A DNA stretch of 64,000 nucleotides from Synergistaceae bacterium (GCA_031269245.1 JAISZL010000069.1:1-64000), one strand, 5' to 3'. Positions 30,745 through 41,724 are shown, counted from the stretch's first letter. The notes: generated from the sequence alone by a model not told the origin. Program-made: numbers and translations.

Positions 30745-30846
30745 ATACCGATTCGCGATCAACAGTCTGTTTCTGATGCGGCTAAAGCGGAGGACCAACC
30801 CTGTTTTAACGCTTCACCCTTTAGGCATTTGATTTCAAGTTGATAT
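30745..30846 (+). repeat. MITE-like intergenic repeat, copy 3
   Basis: ATACCGATTCGCGATCAACAG...CCCTGTTTTAACGCTTCACCCTTTAGGCATTTGATTTCAAGTTGATAT. Confidence 0.75.
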
Positions 30847-30998
30847 AAATATAGCACGTCGCGACAAAACATACAAATAATCGCCGGCCCGACTGGCTCA
30901 AAAATCAGCCGGCCGGCACGCACTGTTCGCGCCTCGTCCCCCTCAAATTGATGTATACTTACTCAACGTGCGTTTGACGATGATAGGGGTGTGGGCGG

Positions 30999-32342
30999 GT
31001 GTTTTATTTCACGTTTTCCGCTTTTCTGGTCATTGCGGCGTTCTGCCTGCTGGGGGTCCTGTCCTCGCGCAGGGTGAGGGACGCGTCGGATTACGCCGTC
31101 GCGGGCAGAAGGTCGGGGGCCGGCTCGGTCGTCGGCGTCATAATGGGGGCGCTGGCCGGCGGCGGGTCGACCGTCGGGACGGTTCAGATGGCCTATCAGA
31201 TGGGGCTTTCGGCATGGTGGTTCACACTCGGGAGCGGCATCGGCTGCGTGCTCCTGGCCCTTCGCTTCGCCGGCCCCATGAGGAAAAGCGGGCTCTCCAC
31301 TCTGCCGGAGCTCATCGAGCGCAGCTATGGGTGGCCCACCGCGGCGCTTACTCTCGCCGGCTCCGTCTCAGGAACCCTGTTCGCCGTCGCGGCTCAGTTC
31401 ATAGCCGGGATAGCGCTGATCCGCTCCGCGTTCCCTCTGACGCCCGGGGCGGCCATAGGCGCGCTCTCCGCGCTCGTCCTGTTCTTCATCTTCCTGGGGG
31501 GGCTGAAGAGCTTCAGCGTCGTCGGCAACGCCAAGATAGCAGCCCTGTACCTGATGGCGTCGCTCGGCGCGGCGCGCGCCGCGTCGCTCGGCCACGGGCC
31601 CGCCAAGCTGCTCGCTAGCTTCCCCGCGGCCCCGTGGTGGGACCTCTTCGCGCAGGGGCAGAGGGACGCGAGCGCCGGGCTGTCTGTCGCGCTCGGAGTA
31701 CTGTGCACACAAATATACATTCAGGGGGTGTTCTCCGCGTCGGACGAGCGGGCGGCGAAAACGGGGTGCCTCCTCTCCGCCGCGTTGATACCCCCGCTTG
31801 GCCTCTCGTGCATCTTTATAGGGATGGCCCTGCGCGACATGGGCGTAGAGGTCGAGCCGGCCCTGGCCCTGCCGTATTTCCTGAAGGCGTACTTCCACCC
31901 GGCATTGGGCGGCGCGCTCTGGGCCGGTCTGGTCATAACGGCGATCGGGGGGGCGTCCGGGCTGTGCTTCGGCGTGGCGACGAATCTGTCGAGGGATATC
32001 TGCTCCAGGATACCGCGCATCCGCGAAAACGAGCGCGCGATGCTGCGAACCAGCAGGTGCGCGGTGCTGCTGACCGTGGCCGTTTCCGCGTGGCTCACGA
32101 GCGCCCTGTTAGGGCGCCTCATTCTGCGGATCAACTATCTGTCGATGGGGCTGCGAGTCGCGGGGATGATCGTCCCGCTCTCGATGGCGATCTTCAAACC
32201 CGGCGCACTGTCCCGCGGACGCGCGTTCGCGTCGTCCGCGGCGGGGTTCGGAGGAATGCTGGCGGCGCTGATGTTATTCCCCGGCATTGAACCGCTCTTC
32301 GTGGGTCTCCTGGCCTCCGTAATGTGCGTAATCCTTCTCTAA
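30999..32342 (+). CDS. Sodium:solute symporter family protein
   Basis: SSS-like topology; DYAVAGRRSGAGSVVGVIMGALAGGGSTVGTVQMAYQMG; GTG start. Confidence 0.85.
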   Translation: MFYFTFSAFLVIAAFCLLGVLSSRRVRDASDYAVAGRRSGAGSVVGVIMGALAGGGSTVGTVQMAYQMGLSAWWFTLGSGIGCVLLALRFAGPMRKSGLSTLPELIERSYGWPTAALTLAGSVSGTLFAVAAQFIAGIALIRSAFPLTPGAAIGALSALVLFFIFLGGLKSFSVVGNAKIAALYLMASLGAARAASLGHGPAKLLASFPAAPWWDLFAQGQRDASAGLSVALGVLCTQIYIQGVFSASDERAAKTGCLLSAALIPPLGLSCIFIGMALRDMGVEVEPALALPYFLKAYFHPALGGALWAGLVITAIGGASGLCFGVATNLSRDICSRIPRIRENERAMLRTSRCAVLLTVAVSAWLTSALLGRLILRINYLSMGLRVAGMIVPLSMAIFKPGALSRGRAFASSAAGFGGMLAALMLFPGIEPLFVGLLASVMCVILL

Positions 32343-32384
32343 AAAAAACGCGCTCCAGCAGGACAAATCCGCTGGAGCGCGAAC
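32341..32384 (-). terminator. Intrinsic terminator for the M14 peptidase gene
   Basis: Minus-strand CGCGCTCCAGC GGATTTGTCCT GCTGGAGCGCG TTTTTTTT. Confidence 0.85.
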
Positions 32385-32387
32385 AGT

Positions 32388-35330
32388 TCAATCCGTTCTA
32401 TGTGACATAAAACATCCGCGAACGAGCAGGGGTATTGCCATCAGCAGGACAAGCATCGGCCTCCCGGTGTCGCACCCGCTCCCTCCATCCGCGCCGGAGT
32501 CGCCAACAAGCGCTCCACTCGTAAATGTCCCGTATCCCTTTACACTGCGGTCCTCGTTGCTGTACTGGATCGCGTACGTTGCGCCGTCACTGAGGGAGGA
32601 GACTTCCTCCGGTGTGAACGTCAGAGAGTACAGGCCAGGCTTGCCGGCGGCAGCCGCCTCTTTGCGGATGATGGCGGCGATGAACGATGCCCTGTGATTC
32701 TTTTCCACGAAATAAACGTGAAGAGGCATCCCGTCCCGTACATTCGCGTCGGCCACCGTGACGATGACCCCTCCGCCGTCAGTTTTCACCGCACTGGTGA
32801 TCGTGGCCCCGTCGTCGTCCAGAGCGTCCATATTCGTGTCATACGGAGCCTTAGGTGTGTTCAGCGGCGTCACAAAGACATCGAAGTCGTAGTATCCGTC
32901 CCCTCTGTCAACGATGGATGAAGCGCCAAGCGTTATGTAGTGCCGGTTCATCCCGCTGTCGAACGCGGGGGTCTTGACCGCGAACAGGCCCCTTTCCTTC
33001 ACCCTCCACGTCCTGTACACTCCATCGGAAGGAAGATACGCCCTAAGAGACGCCGCTCTGCGGAGGTCTCCGTAAACCGTCATAGTCTGCGCGTAGCCGT
33101 TGGCTATCCCCAGTGTGCCTCTGAGGGTAGCCAAGGCCGTGACGCTGTACGGTTTTACGTTGTACAGAAACACGTTGGTGAAGTCGAGAACAGGAATCTC
33201 CAAGGGCTCAGCCGCGCTTATCCCATCTGATCGCTCGCAGCGGTAGAACGGCACCTCTTTGCCTATGACGGCAGCCGGGTTTTTGATGTCCTTGCCAGCC
33301 CATGAACGCGTTGACATCGGCTCGAACAGCACCGCGGCGTAGTTCGCCATCTGCTGATCCATGCGGAATATGTAGCTGCCGGCCGGGAAACGTTTAGTTG
33401 TGTCTCCTGAAGTAACGCTTGTTATCTTCGACGCCGCGCCGAAACTCGAGCCGGCATCGGCTTTAACAACCGTATAAGCCCTGACGTTTATGTCCGCATC
33501 CTCAGTAAGGCGCTCAAACTTGAGGTTCAGGTGGCTCATGCGGAACGCAATCGTGTCGGCCATGATATCGGAGCCATCGACTATGTACGCGTACGGGCGA
33601 GAGACTTCAAACACAGGAAGGGTGCCGAAGCGTGAGTTTTTGCGCAAGCCCGGAACTTCCTCGGACGCCCCGTCCTGGTGATATATACCGTACGTCTCGA
33701 CGTTTGTATAGTTCATCGGAGCGTATGTCTGAGTGATGGCCATCTTGCGGGACGGATCCCCAACGTCGTTCATGACCGCGGCTCTGGCCGAGGCCACCTC
33801 GCTCTTCACGGCATCCAGATTGTCGATTACAGCCCTGATGTAGTAAAGCGAGGTGAGGTACTGCCCCATAACCCTCCTCGGGAGCTCCCAGCGCCCCCCG
33901 GCGCTCCTGCTCTCGGCGAGGAAGCTGATTCCGGGTACGAGGCCCATGGTGTTCCTGGCGGTTCCCGGGTCGAATCCACCCTCCGTGCTCGTGTTGTATG
34001 CTTCATACGCTGGAACGTTCCCGTTGGCATCGGCCCATTTCCGCATCTTATCCCTCTCACCAGCCGAAAGAATGTCGAGCGATACCAAGCCAGCGGTGCT
34101 GACGTCGCCGCTTATCTTGAGGCCATATCCTCCCTCAACGTACGGCGCCCAGTAGAATGGGCCGGTCGGGTTGGAGCCGAGGGCGAGGCTGGACACGATT
34201 TGCCGCTGGATGGACTCGGAGAGATTCCTGATGCCAGCCGGTATCAGCAGGTGATTGCCCCACTGCGTAGTCATCTGCTCCTTATAATAGACGACCGTCC
34301 CAGGCGCTTTATCCCTCAGGACTATCGCGCCATCCTGGTTTGAGTCGGTGGCATAAAGGAAACTGCCCCCATGCGGAATTTTTTTGGGCAAGTTGTAGTA
34401 GTTGTTGGAGCCGTACTCATGGGCATCGAGGCATACCTCGGGCATGTACTCCGAGAATATTCTGGCGTTTGCGCGAGAGACGGGCGTTCCCAGCCATAGG
34501 TTGTCCCTGTTCTGGTCGAGGCCGGACATCAATCTTCCGCTATATTCGCTCTGCCCGCCTCCAGGCCCGGCTGAGGTCCAGTAATCGGGGTCGCCGGCCG
34601 CCCATGTGTCGCCGGAAACCAAGCTCGTGCCCCTCTGATGAATTTTTGTGCCGTCCCCATTCATTCTCGGCAGTATGACTATGGATATCTTGTCGAGGAC
34701 GCCGCTCAAGTCCTCATGCCCTCTGGCGAGGCGCTGAGCCAGAAGTATAGCCCCGCCGCCGGCCGCGGCCTCGTTGCCGTGAACCTGAGCCCGAAGATAG
34801 AAGATGGGTTTGCCGAGCGCTCGCAAATTTTCGCCGCTCGGATCGGAAAGCCTGGGATGGCTGAATACCAGAAGGGGCATCCTTATGCCCTTCGGATAGT
34901 CGCCCATATAGCGTATCGCCATGCTGTCATTCGAGGGCTCCCCAGCCAGCTTCTCCAGGTATTCGTTCATCTGGGTATTTGTCAGAAACTTGACCGTCCC
35001 AATCGGGTTGTCGTAGTTCGCGTTCATGCCGCCGGCAAAATCCGGATGATCGCCGAACAGCGACAGGTCAGGGTCCGCAAAACGCGCCCTCACCTCAGGC
35101 GAATAGTGCGCTAGAGGATTGTCGACCTTGTTGCCGTTTTCGTCCCTCCACGAGAACCACATATTCGCGCTTTTGCTCTGGTCCAAGGTCCAATCGCCCG
35201 GAACCTCCCCCTCATTCCTCGGTTTCCCGGCTGAATTGCCCACCGCGTACGCCGCCGCGCAAAGAAATACAGCTATTGCCACAACGACAAACACCGCCCG
35301 CGACTTTCTAAAACCCCTTGCCGAATTCAC
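32388..35330 (-). CDS. Secreted M14-family zinc carboxypeptidase-like protein with Synergist-CTERM-like tail
   Basis: Signal peptide; RAQVHGNEAAAGGGA (HxxE), CLDAHEYG; C-terminal GGSGCDTGRPMLVLLMAIPLLVRGCF; GTG start with AAGGGGG RBS. Confidence 0.85.
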   Translation of the reverse strand: MNSARGFRKSRAVFVVVAIAVFLCAAAYAVGNSAGKPRNEGEVPGDWTLDQSKSANMWFSWRDENGNKVDNPLAHYSPEVRARFADPDLSLFGDHPDFAGGMNANYDNPIGTVKFLTNTQMNEYLEKLAGEPSNDSMAIRYMGDYPKGIRMPLLVFSHPRLSDPSGENLRALGKPIFYLRAQVHGNEAAAGGGAILLAQRLARGHEDLSGVLDKISIVILPRMNGDGTKIHQRGTSLVSGDTWAAGDPDYWTSAGPGGGQSEYSGRLMSGLDQNRDNLWLGTPVSRANARIFSEYMPEVCLDAHEYGSNNYYNLPKKIPHGGSFLYATDSNQDGAIVLRDKAPGTVVYYKEQMTTQWGNHLLIPAGIRNLSESIQRQIVSSLALGSNPTGPFYWAPYVEGGYGLKISGDVSTAGLVSLDILSAGERDKMRKWADANGNVPAYEAYNTSTEGGFDPGTARNTMGLVPGISFLAESRSAGGRWELPRRVMGQYLTSLYYIRAVIDNLDAVKSEVASARAAVMNDVGDPSRKMAITQTYAPMNYTNVETYGIYHQDGASEEVPGLRKNSRFGTLPVFEVSRPYAYIVDGSDIMADTIAFRMSHLNLKFERLTEDADINVRAYTVVKADAGSSFGAASKITSVTSGDTTKRFPAGSYIFRMDQQMANYAAVLFEPMSTRSWAGKDIKNPAAVIGKEVPFYRCERSDGISAAEPLEIPVLDFTNVFLYNVKPYSVTALATLRGTLGIANGYAQTMTVYGDLRRAASLRAYLPSDGVYRTWRVKERGLFAVKTPAFDSGMNRHYITLGASSIVDRGDGYYDFDVFVTPLNTPKAPYDTNMDALDDDGATITSAVKTDGGGVIVTVADANVRDGMPLHVYFVEKNHRASFIAAIIRKEAAAAGKPGLYSLTFTPEEVSSLSDGATYAIQYSNEDRSVKGYGTFTSGALVGDSGADGGSGCDTGRPMLVLLMAIPLLVRGCFMSHRTD

Positions 35331-35496
35331 CGCGTTACCCCCTTGTTTGAGCGACCGCCATGATCGCTCGGATTTAAGCACCCCTGATAAAATTTGCGCC
35401 GATACTTGCGGTTATAACGATGTAAACCTCAAATCGGAATGATTTGTCGGCGTACCACCCCCATTGCCCCTCTGCCTCCCTTGATTGGCGTTTCAT

Positions 35497-36660
35497 TTAA
35501 TTCGGCCCGGCCTCCTCGTCCAGGTCCCTCAAAAATCCGGAGACGCGCCTTAGTCCCTCCTCCAGCACGTCCGGCGAGTACGCGTAGCCGATGCGCAGAT
35601 ACCTGTCGAACTCGGGCCCGAAACAGGCGCCGGGCAGCAGGAACGTGCCGTCCTTCCTGTAGAGCCCGCGGCAGAAGTCCTCAGAGCCTATTTCGTAGTC
35701 GTAGCGCAGGAAGGCGGTCGTGCCGGCCTCCGGTTTCACGTAATCGATCCGGCGCTCCGAGTTCACCCACTCGTCGAGCATCGCGGCGCACCCGCGGACG
35801 ATGGACAGGTTGCGCTCGAATATCCTCCCCCTGTTCTTTATCGCGACGCACCCCAGGAGGTCGTCCAGCCTGCCGCAGCTTATAGTCGTGTAGTCGCGGC
35901 GGCACGCGGCCTCGTTTATGAAGCCCTCCGGCGCCACGACCCAGCCGAGCCTCAGCCCGGCGAGCGAGAAGCACTTCGACAGGCCGCACGTGACCACCGC
36001 GCGCTCACAGAGGTCGAAGGCGGACGGTATTTCCGCGGACTGGTCGTGAACCATGAAGCGATACGCCTCGTCGCAGTAGAGCCACGCGTTCACTGACTCC
36101 GCCGCGCGGGCTATCTCCCTCAGCTCGGACTGGCTCATGACGGTCCCCGTCGGATTGTTGGAGTTGTTCACGCAGATCGCCTTCGTCCGATCCGAGATCA
36201 TGCCCTTCAGCTCGTCCACGTCGGGCTTGAAACCGTTTTCGTATCTGAGGCGCAAGAGCTTGACGGATGCGCCGAAGGACTCCGGGATGCTGTAGAGCTG
36301 CTGATACGTCGGATACGCGCATACGACCTCGTCTCCCGGCTCGATCATCGTATAGAGCGAGATGAAGTTCGCCGCCGAGCCTCCGTTCATCACCATGACG
36401 TTGCCACGGCCCGCGCGTCCGTACATGGAGGCGATGGACTCCAGCAACTCGTCGCTCCCAAGGATATCGCCATACGAGAGGCGCAGCTTCATCATTCGCT
36501 CCACAATCTCCTCGCGCGCGCCGGATGTGCCGGACGCGTCAGAAATGTCGAGTAACTCCTCCATCGTCATGGAGTCCACGCATGTCTCGGCGAGGTTGGT
36601 CACCGCGCCTGTCTCCCACTCGTTCATCCACTGCTCTACCCCGAACGGCGCGATCTTCAT
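35497..36660 (-). CDS. PLP-dependent aminotransferase, class I/II
   Basis: NNSNNPTGTVMS, CDEAYRF, GLSKCFSLAGLRLGW. Confidence 0.93.
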   Translation of the reverse strand: MKIAPFGVEQWMNEWETGAVTNLAETCVDSMTMEELLDISDASGTSGAREEIVERMMKLRLSYGDILGSDELLESIASMYGRAGRGNVMVMNGGSAANFISLYTMIEPGDEVVCAYPTYQQLYSIPESFGASVKLLRLRYENGFKPDVDELKGMISDRTKAICVNNSNNPTGTVMSQSELREIARAAESVNAWLYCDEAYRFMVHDQSAEIPSAFDLCERAVVTCGLSKCFSLAGLRLGWVVAPEGFINEAACRRDYTTISCGRLDDLLGCVAIKNRGRIFERNLSIVRGCAAMLDEWVNSERRIDYVKPEAGTTAFLRYDYEIGSEDFCRGLYRKDGTFLLPGACFGPEFDRYLRIGYAYSPDVLEEGLRRVSGFLRDLDEEAGPN

Positions 36661-37018
36661 ATCATCCTCAAACTCCCTTCCTAAATTTAACGAAGAGCCC
36701 ATCGAAACCGCGAACACATCCCCTCCGGATGCGCATACGTCAAGGCTTTCTAACGGAGATACTTAAGATATTGACGGCGAATCAGGTGTTCTTTCAATAT
36801 GTTTTAAAGTATATTATCACTATTTGACGTGATATGGAAGGTGTAGCTCGAAAAAAAGACGGCAAGTTCGAAGGAATTTTTTCGGTCGGTCTCCAGCGCC
36901 GCCGTCACGCCGCCAGCCTGTCGTTTGAAGGGGGTTCCCAGCGACATGCCCGCCTCCGCGCGCGCCTTCCCGCCCTTGGCGTATGCTCGTTCATTCTCCC
37001 GCCCGTTTATATTTTTTC

Positions 37019-37073
37019 GAGGAAACGCTGATTTATTATAATATCGGTTTGGCCATTCAATCAGCGTTTCCTC
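37019..37073. repeat. Palindromic repeat GAGGAAACGCTGATT ... AATCAGCGTTTCCTC
   Basis: Perfect 15-bp inverted repeat, 25-bp loop; related to 45124-45167. Confidence 0.85.
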
Positions 37074-37098
37074 AAATATATGGACCGGCCGGATCGAG

Positions 37099-38400
37099 TC
37101 AGAACGACGAGAACATCATCTCATCGTCGAATCTCGAGTTGTCCTGTATCTGCAAATTCTTTCTGAGCTGTATCTTCGGCATGGGAACCACCACTATGCC
37201 CGAATTCTTGTCCACGTGAAATTTCTCCGAGTCGGTGTCGGAATTGTATCCTATGACGGTATTGGACGGTATGACATTGTGAGCGTCCACTATCGCCCTG
37301 CGGAGCTTGCAGTTCTCCCCTATCACCACCCCCTGTCCTATTATGCACTCCTCCAGCACGGAGCCGGGGTTAATTACACAGTGGCGGGACAGGACGCAAC
37401 GGTGTACCACCGCTCCAAGCACCTGGCTCGCCTCGGCTCTGAGACAGCCCTCGACTGAGCTGCTCATACCCTTGGCCGGATACGTGAAGCCGGGCGGGTC
37501 GGAGAACGACACGGTGCGGACCGGCCACTGCGAGTTGAAGAGCGTCAGCGACGACGGGTGCTGAAGGAGATCCATGTGGGCGTCCCAGTACGCCTTCAAG
37601 GTACCCACGTCCTTCCAGTAGGGGCTGTCGTTCCCCGGTATGACGTTATTGGAGAAGTCATACGCCATCATCTTGCACTTGCCGCAGATACCGGGCAGTA
37701 TGTCGCGGCCGAAGTCGTGCGTGCTGGAATCGTCCTGGCTGTCGGTAAGGATCGCCTCCTCCAGGATTTCGCGGGAGAAGATGTAGTTTCCCATCGACAC
37801 GTAGCTGTAACCCCGGCTCGATTTCACCTCCGGCGGGTTCGCCGGCTTCTCGACGAACCCATCCACCACGCTGTTATCGGAGGCTGATATGCAGCCGAAC
37901 TGAGAGGCCTCGTTCACGGGTACCCTCTTCGCGGCCACCGTTATGTCGGCCTTGTTCTCGACGTGGAACTGCAGCATCTGGTCTATGTCCATCTTGTAGA
38001 TGTGATCGGCGGCGAATATGCAGACGTAGTCGGCGTTGAACATGGTGACGAGGTGGAGGTTCTGGTATATCGCGTCGGCGGTGCCCTCGTACCATCGCTC
38101 GTCGTTCCACATCTGGGCAGGCGCTACGGTGACGAAGTAATTCCTGCCGCGAAGAGCGGGGCCGAACTGCCAGCCCTGCGTTATATGCTCCTGGAGTGAC
38201 TGGCTTTTGAACTGCGTAAGACAATAGATCGAGTATATCCCACTGTTTACCAGGTTGGAGAGCGCAAAGTCAACTATGCGGTATTTCGCGGCAAAAGGAA
38301 CGGCGGGCTTGGACCGATACTTGGTGAGCGGCATCAGCCTTTCGCCCTTGCCTCCAGCTAAAACCATAGCCAAAACTCTGCCATATCTTCCCTGCTTCAT
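37099..38400 (-). CDS. glgC: Glucose-1-phosphate adenylyltransferase
   Basis: AMVLAGGKGERLMPLTKYRSKPAVPFAAKYRIVDFALSN. Confidence 0.96.
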   Translation of the reverse strand: MKQGRYGRVLAMVLAGGKGERLMPLTKYRSKPAVPFAAKYRIVDFALSNLVNSGIYSIYCLTQFKSQSLQEHITQGWQFGPALRGRNYFVTVAPAQMWNDERWYEGTADAIYQNLHLVTMFNADYVCIFAADHIYKMDIDQMLQFHVENKADITVAAKRVPVNEASQFGCISASDNSVVDGFVEKPANPPEVKSSRGYSYVSMGNYIFSREILEEAILTDSQDDSSTHDFGRDILPGICGKCKMMAYDFSNNVIPGNDSPYWKDVGTLKAYWDAHMDLLQHPSSLTLFNSQWPVRTVSFSDPPGFTYPAKGMSSSVEGCLRAEASQVLGAVVHRCVLSRHCVINPGSVLEECIIGQGVVIGENCKLRRAIVDAHNVIPSNTVIGYNSDTDSEKFHVDKNSGIVVVPMPKIQLRKNLQIQDNSRFDDEMMFSSF

Positions 38401-38452
38401 GGTGTCTTATCCCTCTCCCCTCCGCATGTTTTTGCATCGAGTCAACGTGCCG

Positions 38453-39931
38453 TTATGTCAGCGAATCCCCATTTCTCAAGCTGTGGTAAAGATCGATGTA
38501 AGACGCTGTGGACGAGTCCCAGGAAAAATCGGCCGACATCGCGTTCCTCACCAGGTTCTCCCAGCGGTCGCGATCGTGATACGCTTCGATCGCCCTGTAC
38601 ATCGCCTTCAGAAGCTCGTCGGTCGAATAATCGCTGAACACGAAGCCGGTCCCGTCGGCCGAGTCGTCGAAGTCGATCACGGTGTCGGCCAGCCCTCCGG
38701 TGCCTCGCACCACCGGGATCGAGCCGTAAGACATCGCGATCATCTGTGAGAGCCCGCACGGCTCGAACAGTGACGGCATCGCCGTAATGTCGGAGCCGGC
38801 ATAGGCGAGGTGAGCCAGCTCCTCGTCGAAACCGGTGTGACACCAGAAGTAGTCAGGATATGTCCTCTTGAATTGCTGGGCCCAGTCCTCGTACTGCGGC
38901 TGCCCCGAGCCTATGATCACCGCGCGGCATGTGTCAACCATCAGCCAGTCGAGCGAGGTGAAGAGAATGTCTATGCCCTTCTGCTGCACCAGCCTTCCCA
39001 CGAACGCTATGATGGGTTTGCCGTCGTCGGCCCAATCGCAGACGCCGAGCAATTTCCTCCTGCTCTCCAGCTTGCCCGGCAGGTTACCGACATCGTACGG
39101 CGCGGGAAGATAAGCGTCGTTCCTCGGGCTCCACACGTCGTAGTCGATGCCGTTCAATATGCCGGAGAGCTTCCCCTTCAGGGACGAGAACACCCCATGC
39201 AACCCAAACCCCCCATCCGCGGTCTGGATATCCCACGAATAGTGGGGGCTGACCGTCGTTATCGCGTCAGACGAGATAATACCTCCCTTCAGCAAATTGG
39301 CCTGGCCGTAGAACTCCATCCCGTCGATGGCAAAGGCGTCCTTGGCCAGCCCCCACGACACGAGCGCGGAGGGATCCACGATGCCTTGGTGGGCCAGGTT
39401 GTGTATGGTCAGCACGACGTCATACTCCGCCCTCATCGCGCGATAATGCCTGTGCCAGCGGAGCGCTATGGGCAAAATCGCGCTGGTCCAATCGTGAGCG
39501 TGGAGTATGTCGGCCTTCCACCCCGCGCGGCTCGGGATCTCAATCGCCGCGAGGGACAAAAAGGCGAACGGCATAACCGACGCGTTGGACAGCGCCTCCG
39601 GGTAAATATCGGGGTTGGCGAAAAGTTCCGGCTGGTCCAGCAGGTAAACCTGCACCCCCTCCACCTCCGCCTGATATACTGAGGCGGAGTATACCCTCCA
39701 GTCAAGAGCTATGTTTATTTTCTCTTTGAGAACGGAACATTTATATCTGTTTTTTTTGACGATGTCCATCACTCCGGGGAACGCCGGCAGCAATACCCTG
39801 GCGTCAACCCCGTTTTTGCAAAGCGACTTGGGCAGAGATCCCAGCACGTCGCCAAGCCCGCCCCTCTTTGCCAGAGGGGCCATCTCCGCCGTCACATGAA
39901 GAGCTTTGAGGCCGCCATTCGATCTTTTCAT
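38453..39931 (-). CDS. glgA: Glycogen synthase
   Basis: KALHVTAEMAPLAKRGGLGDVLGSLP, NGIDYDVWSP, PSLFEPCGLSQM. Confidence 0.95.
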   Translation of the reverse strand: MKRSNGGLKALHVTAEMAPLAKRGGLGDVLGSLPKSLCKNGVDARVLLPAFPGVMDIVKKNRYKCSVLKEKINIALDWRVYSASVYQAEVEGVQVYLLDQPELFANPDIYPEALSNASVMPFAFLSLAAIEIPSRAGWKADILHAHDWTSAILPIALRWHRHYRAMRAEYDVVLTIHNLAHQGIVDPSALVSWGLAKDAFAIDGMEFYGQANLLKGGIISSDAITTVSPHYSWDIQTADGGFGLHGVFSSLKGKLSGILNGIDYDVWSPRNDAYLPAPYDVGNLPGKLESRRKLLGVCDWADDGKPIIAFVGRLVQQKGIDILFTSLDWLMVDTCRAVIIGSGQPQYEDWAQQFKRTYPDYFWCHTGFDEELAHLAYAGSDITAMPSLFEPCGLSQMIAMSYGSIPVVRGTGGLADTVIDFDDSADGTGFVFSDYSTDELLKAMYRAIEAYHDRDRWENLVRNAMSADFSWDSSTASYIDLYHSLRNGDSLT

Positions 39932-39945
39932 CCGCCTAGCTACCC

Positions 39946-41682
39946 TTAGTGGCCTCGGAACACCGTGCCGTAAGCCTTCTCGCAGTACTCCTTCACGACC
40001 CTGTGCGTGTTGAAGTAGCTGGCGTTGAGCGCTATCGTGTGCTTCATCATCCATATCCACTTGCGCCTGTCGTTGTAATACGTCGGGATCACCTTGTCCT
40101 CTAGTTTGTTGTAGAGGTCGAGGGCATCCTGCATCTCGTCGTACTCAATCAGGTCCACCTCGCTCGGCTCCGGCCCGATGGACCAGCCGGTGACGTCCTC
40201 GATCCAGCCCTCTATCCACCATCCGTCCAGAACGGAGAAGTTCATGACCCCGTTGTGCACGCACTTCATCCCGCTGGTCCCTGAGGCCTCCCTCGGGCGT
40301 ATCGGGGTGTTGAGCCAGATGTCGACGCCGGCGGTGAGTATCTGGGCCAGCTCCATGTTGTAGTTCTCCATGAACACGATGGGGAGGGCCGAGCCTATCT
40401 CCTTCGAAAGATCTATTATGCGCTTTATGATATCCTTGGCCGGCTCGTCGTGGGGGTGCGCCTTGCCGGCGAAGATGAACTGCACTCGCCCAGAGCCCAC
40501 GTCAAGAAGCCTCTTCACGTCCGAGAAGAGCAGGTCCGCGCGCTTGTAGGTGGCGGTTCTGCGGGCGAACCCTATCGTCAGCACATCGGGGTCCAACTCG
40601 ACGCCCGTCTCCTCGAGCACCCTCGCGAAGAGCCTCATCTTGGCCGCCTGGTGCGCCTTCCAGATGTCGGCCTCGGGCAGTTGGAGCGCCTGTACCAGGC
40701 GGCTCGGGTCGTTCCTCCACGCCGGTATGTATTTGTCGTACAGGCGGGCGAAGCCCGGGCACGTCCACGTGGTCGAGTGGACGCCGTTCGTCACGAAATC
40801 CACGTTCTCGCAGCCGAACATCTTCCTGCTGACCTCGGCGTGTTTTTTCGAGACCGCGTTGACGTAGTGGCTGAACTTCAGCCCGAGATCGGTCATGGAC
40901 ACGCCTCCCCCTCCGAGCATCCTGCGAAGGCGGGTCGCGTTCTGGTCGTCGACCACGGAGGATATCAGGTCGAACGGGAAATAGTCGTGTCCCGCCGCCA
41001 CAGGTGTGTGAGTCGTGAAGATGACCTCGTCGCGAACCTTATCGAAGTCCTCGTAGCCGAGCTCGCGCGTCAGCTCCAGGGAGATGAAACCGGCATGGCC
41101 CTCGTTCAGGTGAAACGTCTTGACGTTGTTGTACCCGAGGTCGCGCAGAAGGCGCAGGCCGGCGACGCCGAGTATCATCTCCTGGCAGAGGCGATAGCGG
41201 CTGTCCCCGCCGTATAGCTCCCACGTCAGGCTCCTGTCGCTCGGCGAGTTGTCCTTGATGTCGGTGTCGAGGAAGTAAATCGGGAGCGGGTAGCCGGAGT
41301 GGCCGTTGTATATATATCCCCAAGCCTTCACCAATATAGTGCGCCCCTCGAGCACGATCGACACTTGGTTGTCGAGCCGAACCAGGAGCTTGTCCGGTTC
41401 CCACTCGACGGGCTTCTCTATCTGCCGCCCCTCGGGGGTCAGCTCCTGGCGGAAATACCCCTTGCGGTAAAGGAGGGTGACTCCGACGGCGGGAATCCCG
41501 AGGTCCGCCGCGCTCTTCAGGATATCGCCGGCCAGGATGCCAAGCCCTCCCGAGTAGGTTGGAAGGTCATGGGAGATGCCGATCTCCATGGAAAAATAAG
41601 CCACGCTCCTGAAAATCGGGTTGCGCTCAAAGGTGGTCATCATCGAAGTTGTGATATTCTCGCCATACGTCAGCATTGACAT
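39946..41682 (-). CDS. glgP: Alpha-glucan (glycogen) phosphorylase
   Basis: AYFSMEIGISHDLPTYSGGLGILAGD, HLNEGHAGF, SGTSGMKCVHNGVMNFS. Confidence 0.95.
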   Translation of the reverse strand: MSMLTYGENITTSMMTTFERNPIFRSVAYFSMEIGISHDLPTYSGGLGILAGDILKSAADLGIPAVGVTLLYRKGYFRQELTPEGRQIEKPVEWEPDKLLVRLDNQVSIVLEGRTILVKAWGYIYNGHSGYPLPIYFLDTDIKDNSPSDRSLTWELYGGDSRYRLCQEMILGVAGLRLLRDLGYNNVKTFHLNEGHAGFISLELTRELGYEDFDKVRDEVIFTTHTPVAAGHDYFPFDLISSVVDDQNATRLRRMLGGGGVSMTDLGLKFSHYVNAVSKKHAEVSRKMFGCENVDFVTNGVHSTTWTCPGFARLYDKYIPAWRNDPSRLVQALQLPEADIWKAHQAAKMRLFARVLEETGVELDPDVLTIGFARRTATYKRADLLFSDVKRLLDVGSGRVQFIFAGKAHPHDEPAKDIIKRIIDLSKEIGSALPIVFMENYNMELAQILTAGVDIWLNTPIRPREASGTSGMKCVHNGVMNFSVLDGWWIEGWIEDVTGWSIGPEPSEVDLIEYDEMQDALDLYNKLEDKVIPTYYNDRRKWIWMMKHTIALNASYFNTHRVVKEYCEKAYGTVFRGH

Positions 41683-41724
41683 CTTCTGCTACCTCCGCTT
41701 CCACTAATTAAATGGTACGCTGTC

